NCBI GenBank assembly: GCA_012964965.1
Contig: DTTB01000158.1
Location: 1 to 5,216 of the forward strand
Length of the DNA: 5,216 bases
Direction: 5' to 3'
Source of the DNA: Candidatus Nitrosopelagicus sp.
GTDB taxonomy: Archaea > Thermoproteota > Nitrososphaeria > Nitrososphaerales > Nitrosopumilaceae
The notes under the pieces were generated by a model that searched no databases, was not told the origin of the DNA, and saw only the letters and a list, made by a program, of their open reading frames with translations. This document shows, piece after piece, positions 1-5,216 of this stretch (the stretch's first letter is position 1; every line of letters begins with the position of its first letter). Position numbers and translations under genes: made by a program.

Positions 1-4
1 TCAT
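1..4 (-). CDS. Possible start codon of a minus-strand gene leaving the left edge
   Basis: On the minus strand an ATG lies at 4-2, preceded by AGGTGG (about 19-14) at 9 nt spacing, a good match to an archaeal Shine-Dalgarno sequence. It follows the stop codon of the endonuclease IV gene by 33 nt on the same strand, so it could be the next gene of a short operon. Only one codon and one base are visible, so no product can be named. The ATG could also be a chance occurrence. Confidence 0.3.
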
Positions 5-13
5 AATTGCAAG

Positions 14-20
14 CCACCTA
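14..20 (-). promoter_or_regulatory. Putative ribosome binding site for the left-edge gene
   Basis: Read on the minus strand, TAGGTGG ends 9 nt before the ATG at 4-2. The AGGTGG part is close to the archaeal consensus GGAGGTGA. The site sits inside an unusual palindrome (15-24), so the match might instead reflect that symmetry. This is stronger than any Shine-Dalgarno sequence in front of the other genes in the window. Confidence 0.35.
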
Positions 21-24
21 GGTG
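15..24. repeat. Perfect 10-bp palindrome CACCTAGGTG
   Basis: CACCTAGGTG reads identically on both strands. It lies in the 37-bp segment after the nfo stop codon and overlaps the putative ribosome binding site of the left-edge gene. In RNA it could not form a stable hairpin because there is no loop, so if it has a role it would be as a protein-binding site. It may well be chance. Confidence 0.35.
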
Positions 25-37
25 AAATAAATTAGTT

Positions 38-898
38 TTATGCAAGTTCTTTTGCGGTTCCAATATCCTCAAACTCATCTCGCCTTTCATCAATAGGTGT
101 CTCTAATATTATAGGAATTTTATTTTTATTCATTAGTTTGATTACTTTGCTCAATCCAGCACTTCCTATTTGACCTAAACCAATATGGTCATGTCTATCA
201 AGATGAGATCCTAAATCACCCTTAGAATCGTTCAAGTGAAGAATCTTGAGATGTTTTAGTCCTATCTCCTTATCAAATTTTTCAAAGGTTTTTTTTACGC
301 CTTTTTCATTTCTTAGATCATATCCTGCAGCAAAGGCATGACATGTGTCAATACAGATCCCAAATCTGTTTGTTGGTTCTAAACTGAAGAAGATCTCTGC
401 AAGTTGAGTGAAATCTGATCCTACAGAATTTTTTTGGCCTGCAGTATTTTCAAGAAGAATGGTAACATTCTTTTTTGTTTTGGCAACTTCCATCAGTGCA
501 GCTGTCAGTCGCTGGATTCCGCCTTCTTCTCCTGATCCTTTATGGCTTCCCAAATGTGTTACAAGGTAAGGTATTCCAATTTTGGCACACCGTTCAATCT
601 CTCTTATCATAGCTTTGATGGACTTTTCATAACCTGTAATATCTGGAGTAGAAAGATTTGGAAGATATGGCATATGTGCAACCGTAGCAAATTGATCAAT
701 GTCACACTCGCTAAGATTTTTCTTAAAATTTGTAACATCTTCATTTGTTAGGTCTTTTGAATACCACCCTCTTGGATTTCCCGTGAATATTTGAAATGCT
801 GAACATTCGCGTTCAACCGCATTGGTAACCGCATTAGCAACAGAACCTGCAATAGAAACATGTAGTCCAATTTGCACGCCTGAAAGACTTTTTAGCAT
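38..898 (-). CDS. nfo: Endonuclease IV (apurinic/apyrimidinic endonuclease, Nfo family)
   Basis: This 286-residue protein is a complete member of the AP endonuclease family 2, a zinc-dependent TIM-barrel enzyme that cuts the DNA backbone 5' of abasic sites in base excision repair and also clears blocked 3' ends. Its length matches the family (E. coli Nfo has 285). All nine metal ligands can be placed against E. coli Nfo: H75 (AHMPYL), H115 (THLGSH), E150 (LLENTAGQ), D184 and H187 (CIDTCHAFAAGYD), H221 (HLNDSKG), D234 and H236 (LDRHDHIG) and E266 (ILETP). The N-terminal barrel strand IGLHVS corresponds to IGAHVS, and little sequence precedes it, so the ATG at 898-896 is the natural start. No clear Shine-Dalgarno sequence precedes it, which suggests a short or absent leader. 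It is divergent from the primase operon. Family assignment is essentially certain. Confidence 0.97.
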   Translation of the reverse strand: MLKSLSGVQIGLHVSIAGSVANAVTNAVERECSAFQIFTGNPRGWYSKDLTNEDVTNFKKNLSECDIDQFATVAHMPYLPNLSTPDITGYEKSIKAMIREIERCAKIGIPYLVTHLGSHKGSGEEGGIQRLTAALMEVAKTKKNVTILLENTAGQKNSVGSDFTQLAEIFFSLEPTNRFGICIDTCHAFAAGYDLRNEKGVKKTFEKFDKEIGLKHLKILHLNDSKGDLGSHLDRHDHIGLGQIGSAGLSKVIKLMNKNKIPIILETPIDERRDEFEDIGTAKELA

Positions 899-974
899 AA
901 TTTAAACTAGTCTGGTTTTTTTGTTTTGAAACTTTTTAAATCAAATTTTTTAGTGAGGTTTAGGTAAGTAGTAT
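899..974. promoter_or_regulatory. Divergent intergenic promoter region of nfo and priL
   Basis: This 76-bp AT-rich gap must hold the promoters of both divergent units. The best TATA-like element is the T/A run at 933-950 with a symmetric TTTAAA at 935-940. It reads TTTTTAAAT toward priL and ATTTAAAAA toward nfo, and its centre lies about 38-39 bp from each start codon. With the usual archaeal spacing of about 25 bp to the start site, either transcript would carry a leader of roughly 10-14 nt. The assignment is by eye; transcript ends have not been seen. Confidence 0.5.
955..965 (+). promoter_or_regulatory. Candidate Shine-Dalgarno sequences of priL
   Basis: Two short matches to the archaeal consensus precede the priL ATG: GAGGT at 955-959, which is the better match but lies 15 nt away, and AGGT at 962-965 with a normal 9-nt spacing. 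An in-frame TAG at 969-971 rules out any start upstream of the ATG at 975. Confidence 0.4.
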
Positions 975-1970
975 ATGGTTAGTTTAGGACATGATGAGAT
1001 CGCAAAATATCCTTTTCTGGCAGAAGCTGGGAAATATCTACAGGATAAAGGGTTTACACTAGAACAGTTTGCAACGGATCCAGATCTTCAGATTATTGTA
1101 GATAAGGCATATGAACGGATTGAATCTGCAGCGAATGGAAAAATTTACAACCCAAAATTTGATAACTCTGATACTTTTTCATTTCTAATTGCAATAATTC
1201 TACTAAAACTAAGCGGGATGAACACCCTTATCAACCGATTTTCTCTCGCTGAAGCTCGTAGGGCTGAAAAATTTCTTGAAAAAGATCTAGTAGACAATTC
1301 AAATAAAACAAGTGAGGAACTTGCAATAAAAATTATCAGAGACATCTTTTCTGTTAGTGTTAAAAAGGACAAAAATAATTTCGTGATTCCTATTTCTGAC
1401 TATCTACGACACGCAGTAAATTTTCATGAACTTGAATGGAAACTAGTTAACCGTCACGTTGAGAGTGGGATGGTCTTTTTAAGTCCTCACGAAACTGTCA
1501 GATTAATTCGAAGGGAGCTTGGCGGCTATATTCGTTCTAGAATTAGAGCTGCTAATACACCATCATTGTACAAGGGATTTGAGGACAAAGTTAACAGGTT
1601 GGTTGATTTGGCAAAAAAGTTCACAGTAAGTGTAACTGTATCAACCGAATATCCTCCATGCATCAAGCATGCAATTGATGCGCTTGAAAGCGGAGAAAAC
1701 TTGTCTCATTCTGGAAGATTTATGCTAGCCACATTTCTACTTGGCAGGGGACAATCAATTGATGAGATTGCACCTTTATTCAAAAACGCTCCAGATTATA
1801 ACGAAAAAGTTACGCGATACCAGATCAATCAAATTGCGGGTGAAACTGGAAGTAATACAAAATATTCTTGCCCATCATGTGAAAAGCTCAAGAGTAACGA
1901 TCTATGTTTTGCTATACCTGAATGTGATAATATAATAAATCCGATTCAATTTGGAAAGAAAAGATTGTAA
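975..1970 (+). CDS. priL: DNA primase large subunit PriL, iron-sulfur type
   Basis: The 331-residue product is the regulatory large subunit of the archaeal/eukaryotic-type primase, which pairs with PriS to make replication primers. The N-terminal half is helical and degenerate, as is usual; the C-terminal Fe-S domain gives the identification. It shows YPPC (C229), the helix HSGRFMLATFLLGRG (245-259) typical of PriL, and a C-terminal cluster C299, C302, C311, C317. C302-x8-C311-x5-C317 together with C229 fits the four [4Fe-4S] ligands of archaeal PriL; C299 appears to be an extra cysteine, though which of C299 or C302 binds the cluster is inferred. The start is fixed by an in-frame stop at 969-971. 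The stop codon abuts the priS ATG with no gap, so the subunits are co-transcribed and probably translationally coupled. The length is within the normal archaeal range. Confidence 0.95.
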   Translation: MVSLGHDEIAKYPFLAEAGKYLQDKGFTLEQFATDPDLQIIVDKAYERIESAANGKIYNPKFDNSDTFSFLIAIILLKLSGMNTLINRFSLAEARRAEKFLEKDLVDNSNKTSEELAIKIIRDIFSVSVKKDKNNFVIPISDYLRHAVNFHELEWKLVNRHVESGMVFLSPHETVRLIRRELGGYIRSRIRAANTPSLYKGFEDKVNRLVDLAKKFTVSVTVSTEYPPCIKHAIDALESGENLSHSGRFMLATFLLGRGQSIDEIAPLFKNAPDYNEKVTRYQINQIAGETGSNTKYSCPSCEKLKSNDLCFAIPECDNIINPIQFGKKRL

Positions 1971-3095
1971 ATGCTTGAACATGATTCAAATTTTTTAGTA
2001 GAAACTTTCAAGCAATACTATTTTGATCATTTTAATCTAATTCATGTTCCAGACAGGTCATCTGAAAGAGAGTTTGGCTATAAAAAATTCAACTCTGGAA
2101 TGATCAGACACATTTCATTAAAAACTGACAAAGATTTGCGGCTCATGCTAATGACAAACGTACCTTCTGACGTTTTTTGTTCAAATGCTTACTACTCCTT
2201 TCCTAATTTATCGATGGGAGAAAAAGATTGGAAGGAAGCAGATCTTATTTTTGACATAGACGCAAAGGATCTTAATCTGTCTTGCAGAAAAGAACACACA
2301 TGCATAAAATGCCTTTCTTGTAATGAAGTTTCTTTAATACAAGACATATGCCCTAAATGTAAGTCAAACAAACTGGATTTTGTTTCATTGCCATGCCAAA
2401 ATTGTATCTACAGTTTAAAAAAAGAAACTTTGAACCTGATAAAAATACTAACTACAGATTTACAAATTCGGCGTGAAAACATTCTAGTTTCCTTTTCAGG
2501 TAATGATGGCTTTCATCTTTATGTAGCAAACTCAGCCTATAACACTCTGGGCTCTAAAGAAAGAAGCGACTTGAGTGACTATATCATGTTTCGTAGGGCA
2601 ATCCCCGAAGCGTTTGGATTTAAAAAAGCCAACCCTTCAAGATCACTGCTTCCAGAGCTTGCAGAACCAGGATGGCGTGGTCGTGTGGCAGCTGGCCTTT
2701 TCGGCTCCAAGTCCAATAGATCAAAAGGTGTAACCAAGATTATTTCTGATGGCTACCATGCTTACCGGCAAAGGCTTGAGGAAATGGGCAAAAATTCGAT
2801 CGGAATAAGGATAGATCCTAATGTTACGGTTGACATACACAGAATCTTCCGATTGGAAGGATCTCTGAACAGCAAAAGCGGCCTAGTCAAACTTGCTTGT
2901 GAAAACATCGAAAAATTCAGTCCGTATACTGAAGCCTGCTTGATTGATGATAAACCAGTTGAGGTTTTAGCAAACTGTCCAATTGTATTCAGGCTTAAAA
3001 ACAAGAAGTTTGGGCCTTACGCAAATGAAACAGTTTCCATTCCAAAATTCACCGCAGTGTATATGATCTGTAAGGGTATTGCCAATTTAGCCTGA
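1971..3095 (+). CDS. priS: DNA primase catalytic (small) subunit PriS
   Basis: The 374-residue product is the catalytic subunit of archaeal primase (archaeo-eukaryotic primase superfamily), which polymerises the primer. The catalytic aspartates are D95 and D97 in FDIDAKD, with the third most likely D282 in IDPNVTVD. The nucleotide-binding motif SGNDGFH lies at 176-182, and EPGWRGRV (232-239) and the C-terminal SIPKFTAVYMICKGIA also fit the family. Between the DID motif and SGxxGxH is a cysteine-rich module: C105, H109, C111, C114, C117, C127, C130, C142, C145, more than the usual single zinc knuckle. The motif usually ending SLH-x-K-x-G reads EGSLNSKSG, with N300 replacing the phosphate-contacting histidine; K302 is kept. 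The start codon directly follows the priL TAA. Identification is firm; the effect of the substitutions is unknown. Confidence 0.97.
   Translation: MLEHDSNFLVETFKQYYFDHFNLIHVPDRSSEREFGYKKFNSGMIRHISLKTDKDLRLMLMTNVPSDVFCSNAYYSFPNLSMGEKDWKEADLIFDIDAKDLNLSCRKEHTCIKCLSCNEVSLIQDICPKCKSNKLDFVSLPCQNCIYSLKKETLNLIKILTTDLQIRRENILVSFSGNDGFHLYVANSAYNTLGSKERSDLSDYIMFRRAIPEAFGFKKANPSRSLLPELAEPGWRGRVAAGLFGSKSNRSKGVTKIISDGYHAYRQRLEEMGKNSIGIRIDPNVTVDIHRIFRLEGSLNSKSGLVKLACENIEKFSPYTEACLIDDKPVEVLANCPIVFRLKNKKFGPYANETVSIPKFTAVYMICKGIANLA
2283..2405 (+). other. Double zinc module within PriS (residues 105-145)
   Basis: Nine potential zinc ligands lie in 41 residues. The outer set, C105-x3-H109 and C142-x2-C145, looks like the zinc knuckle of archaeal PriS. 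Nested inside is C114-x2-C117-x9-C127-x2-C130, the spacing of a classical zinc ribbon, plus C111 as a further candidate. The pairing into two sites is inferred from spacing only. Confidence 0.6.
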
Positions 3096-3109
3096 TTTCA
3101 TTAAAACCA

Positions 3110-3123
3110 CCAGCTTTTCTTTC
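3110..3123 (+). terminator. Probable T-rich terminator of the priL-priS operon
   Basis: A pyrimidine tract (CAGCTTTTCTTTC) begins about 15 bp after the priS stop codon, with no hairpin in front of it. Archaeal RNA polymerase commonly stops at such T-rich tracts. A second short run of five T at 3154-3158, directly after the inverted repeat at 3123-3149, could act as backup. Confidence 0.4.
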
Positions 3124-3149
3124 ATTAGGTATTAATTTGATACCTGATG
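3123..3149. repeat. Inverted repeat with 10-bp arms around the UPF0182 promoter
   Basis: CATTAGGTAT (3123-3132) and ATACCTGATG (3140-3149) are inverted repeats separated by TAATTTG. Nine of ten positions pair perfectly and the tenth would be a G-U pair in RNA. The core AGGTAT/ATACCT is exact. The repeat lies in the 67-bp gap before the UPF0182 gene and ends 13 bp before its TTG start. It could be a dimeric repressor's operator, or a hairpin at the 3' end of the priS transcript, since TTTTT follows at 3154-3158. Confidence 0.6.
3131..3138 (+). promoter_or_regulatory. Candidate TATA box of the UPF0182 gene
   Basis: ATTAATTT is the only A/T-only stretch in the gap at the right distance: it is centred about 28 bp before the TTG at 3163, which fits leaderless transcription starting at or very near the start codon. 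No Shine-Dalgarno sequence precedes the TTG, which agrees with a leaderless mRNA. It occupies the end of the left arm and the loop of the inverted repeat at 3123-3149. The match to the archaeal consensus is modest. Confidence 0.4.
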
Positions 3150-3162
3150 CAAGTTTTTCAAG

Positions 3163-5216
3163 TTGTATAGTTCAGCAAAAGCAAGCACAGGTCCACCTCC
3201 AGACCTTAGTAAGTACTTGAGGCTTGGAATCATAGCTATAATTGCAATAATCGCATTTCTACTCGTAGGCAATCAGGCGGTAGTTTTATTTATGAACTTT
3301 GAGGAGTTTGCAGATCTTTTCACAACTCCGCTTTATTTTGCGTTGATCTCTTCAGTAACCCTCTCAGTAATTGCACTAGTACGTGTAAATATTGTAAAAC
3401 GTCATTCTATTCTTTGGTACACTTTACGTACCGCGATTGGGTTTATCAACCGTAATCCAACTGCATCTATAACAGAAAGCGTACCAAGTTTTCACGATCA
3501 TAAGATTTCTGTTCCTCATTTTGTAATTTGGCAGATTACCAAAGTTTTGTTATTTGGTGCTTTCTTTGCGAATGTTTTCTTTGGATTTGCCATCATGCAA
3601 GTCATAGATGGAAATGATCTTGGTGTAGAAAGTGTAATAGAGATATTTTCTCTTCCTTTTGTAACACCACCAACTGACTATTCTTATGCAACTGAAAAAG
3701 TGATTCCGATGATACCTGCTCTGCTCATTCTTGTTCCACCGCTTATTGCCGCTATTGGATTACGTCTTCTGTTGTTTATTGGGGTACATCATATTTTGAA
3801 AGTTCTTACAAATGCTATTCACGATACGGCTGGGGGAAAACCGAAGTATCTAAAATACACGTCAACACTTGAAGTAATTGTAGGAATTGCAATAGTCTGG
3901 GCAGCCTTTAACATGTTCTTTACTTCTGATATAGATTATAATACAAAGTACGCAATAGGCGGAATGTTTGTTATTGGTTTTGCATTAATTGCATTTTCAG
4001 TATTTGATAGGATAAGATCTAGAGTACTGACGCACATGTTAAAAAGGGATGTATACATCAGAATTTTTACCATCGTTGCAATTGCAATTGTTGTTGGCGT
4101 TGCTATGTCTGTCAACACTAGCATTGCAGATGCTAAAAAGATAGAATATCTAGGTCCATACACTGCACAACAAATTGGAGTAAACCGTTATCTTGCAGAA
4201 TTAGATCAAGTTGAAGAACACATTCATGATGTTACGTTAAACTCTATTTCCCCAAACCAGATTGATCAATACATTGAAGGTAATGCTGACGTTCTTGATG
4301 GCATACGTGTATGGGACTGGGAAGCCGCATTTGCTAAACTAAAACCAGAAATTGGTTTGATACCATATGTCAATTTTGAAGACAACGATATTTTGAGGTT
4401 TGATGACAAACTATACTGGACTGCATCCATGGCACCAATCTTGCCAACCTCCGTAAGTTTGGAGAACAGATGGTATAACGAACACTTGGTTTACACGCAT
4501 GTTCCGAATGGCTTTCTAACCTTGGAGGCAACAGATGGTAAAATTGTTGACAGCTCTGAGCTATTTCCACAAAGAAAGATCTACTATGGTGAGGGCGGAT
4601 TGCTTAGTAGCCAATGGTCAGCATATCCCACAAACCGAGGATCAACTACTGCAGAGCTAAACAATGAATCCTATGCTGGAGCTGGAGGCTTGGAAATTGC
4701 CCCACCAGTTAGCTGGATGTTTGAACCAAACTTTATGATTTCATATCCCGGAACACCAGTTCATGTCATGAGATACAAGGATGTTAACGAAAGAATGGAA
4801 ACCCTCTACCCATATTTCTTGTACAACTTGTTTGGGAAGGAGCTTGATTCACTGCCAGTAACAGATGGCGAAAACACCTATTGGCTTGTTCCTCTTATAG
4901 TTGGCTTTGATTCATCCAATATACCATGGTCAGCAGGAAATCCATATCTTAGGCTGGCAGGCTACGCATTGGTTGATACCTATGATGGCGATATTCAGCT
5001 AATCAGGCACGGAAACGACTTCTTTAGCAACATGTTCCTGGCTCAGTATGAGCATAATGTAATTGACATGCCTGTATGGCTTGAAGAACAAATCAGGTAT
5101 CCACAGGAGCTTTACAACTGGAGGACTGAAATGTATAACATCTATCATGTTACTGATGTTGATATTTTCATTCAGGCAAACGAATTCTATGAAATACCTC
5201 GTGGTCTAGATACTTA
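3163..5216 (+). CDS. UPF0182-family large membrane protein, 3' end beyond window
   Basis: The reading frame stays open from TTG at 3163 through 684 codons to the right edge. I recognise the UPF0182 (COG1615) family from the region around residues 600-680: YDG, then EEQIRYPQELY, then YNIYHVTDVDIF and FYEIPRG, closely paralleling bacterial members. Seven hydrophobic segments are visible at about 21-43, 56-75, 120-148, 182-206, 237-254, 264-281 and 299-318; from about 320 the protein is soluble and aromatic-rich, probably outside the membrane. Family members are usually around 900-1000 residues, so a few hundred are likely missing here. In-frame stops at 3133 and 3145 bar any longer version, and the first in-frame ATG (3292, residue 44) would remove the first membrane helix, so TTG is preferred. 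Function is unknown in all family members I know of; no enzymatic motif is visible. Confidence 0.93.
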   Translation, partial: MYSSAKASTGPPPDLSKYLRLGIIAIIAIIAFLLVGNQAVVLFMNFEEFADLFTTPLYFALISSVTLSVIALVRVNIVKRHSILWYTLRTAIGFINRNPTASITESVPSFHDHKISVPHFVIWQITKVLLFGAFFANVFFGFAIMQVIDGNDLGVESVIEIFSLPFVTPPTDYSYATEKVIPMIPALLILVPPLIAAIGLRLLLFIGVHHILKVLTNAIHDTAGGKPKYLKYTSTLEVIVGIAIVWAAFNMFFTSDIDYNTKYAIGGMFVIGFALIAFSVFDRIRSRVLTHMLKRDVYIRIFTIVAIAIVVGVAMSVNTSIADAKKIEYLGPYTAQQIGVNRYLAELDQVEEHIHDVTLNSISPNQIDQYIEGNADVLDGIRVWDWEAAFAKLKPEIGLIPYVNFEDNDILRFDDKLYWTASMAPILPTSVSLENRWYNEHLVYTHVPNGFLTLEATDGKIVDSSELFPQRKIYYGEGGLLSSQWSAYPTNRGSTTAELNNESYAGAGGLEIAPPVSWMFEPNFMISYPGTPVHVMRYKDVNERMETLYPYFLYNLFGKELDSLPVTDGENTYWLVPLIVGFDSSNIPWSAGNPYLRLAGYALVDTYDGDIQLIRHGNDFFSNMFLAQYEHNVIDMPVWLEEQIRYPQELYNWRTEMYNIYHVTDVDIFIQANEFYEIPRGLDT

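Noticed and set aside
289..296. Run of eight T, terminator-like
   Set aside because: It lies inside the nfo coding sequence, where it encodes lysines on the minus strand in a well-aligned part of the protein.
542..751. 69-codon plus-strand ORF antisense to nfo
   Set aside because: It lies wholly within a conserved gene on the other strand, has no recognisable domain and no promoter or ribosome site; it is a shadow frame.
1145..1372. 75-codon minus-strand ORF within priL
   Set aside because: Its hydrophobic, serine-rich product is what the complement of lysine/isoleucine-rich coding DNA gives; there is no independent support.
1741..1935. 64-codon plus-strand ORF within priL in another frame
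   Set aside because: It lies in the conserved Fe-S domain region of priL and shows no known motif; it is a frame shadow.
2762..3004. 80-codon minus-strand ORF within priS
   Set aside because: It is antisense to the conserved catalytic end of priS and shows no family features.
3147..3170. Seven-codon ORF (ATG to TAG) overlapping the UPF0182 TTG start, a possible leader peptide
   Set aside because: It has no ribosome binding site, lies over the likely transcription start, and so may not even be transcribed whole; peptides of this size arise by chance.
3936..4570. Two minus-strand ORFs (3936-4163 and 4370-4570) opposite the UPF0182 gene
   Set aside because: Both are antisense to a continuous, well-recognised membrane protein frame; the first mirrors membrane-helix codons and the second has no known motif.
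1..5216. A new defence, mobile or secretion system
   Set aside because: The genes are endonuclease IV, the two primase subunits and a UPF0182 protein, all ordinary chromosomal families. There are no integrases, toxin-antitoxin pairs, direct repeat arrays or sharp composition breaks. The AEP-fold primase is the replicative PriS with its PriL partner, not a plasmid or defence primase.

Overview
The window looks like a stretch of core chromosome from an ammonia-oxidising archaeon of the Nitrososphaerota (Thaumarchaeota), probably on the Nitrosopumilus/Nitrosarchaeum side. The reasons are the AT-rich DNA, the archaeal two-subunit primase (a PriS with an FDID active site and a PriL with an Fe-S cysteine pattern), lysine/isoleucine-rich coding, very short intergenic gaps and T-rich gene ends. 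The exact genus is inference. I see no rRNA, tRNA, CRISPR array, insertion sequence or phage gene.

Layout. Positions 1-37 are a short leader carrying a 10-bp palindrome and what may be the ribosome binding site and start codon of a minus-strand gene leaving the window on the left. Positions 38-898 (minus) encode a complete endonuclease IV (nfo) with all nine expected metal ligands. A 76-bp AT-rich gap (899-974) separates it from the divergent primase operon: priL (975-1970) and priS (1971-3095), where the stop codon of priL directly abuts the start codon of priS. A 67-bp gap (3096-3162) then holds a T-rich probable terminator and a 10-bp inverted repeat whose loop coincides with the likely TATA box of the next gene. 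From 3163 to the right edge runs a large UPF0182-family membrane protein. It starts at TTG and is still open after 684 codons. It is the largest gene here and an ATG-only search would miss its start.

How they fit together. Endonuclease IV makes the incision at abasic sites in base excision repair. PriL and PriS form the heterodimeric primase that makes replication primers. The two transcription units diverge from one small intergenic region and may share a symmetric promoter core, which would place repair and replication genes side by side. The UPF0182 protein is not obviously linked to them in function; it has seven predicted membrane helices and a large, probably extracytoplasmic domain, and its role is unknown.

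The most interesting details are within known genes: an extra CxxC...CxxC zinc ribbon nested in the zinc module of PriS, a His-to-Asn change in the otherwise typical SLH motif of its active site, and the operator-like inverted repeat around the UPF0182 promoter. I found no convincing evidence for a new multi-gene system.
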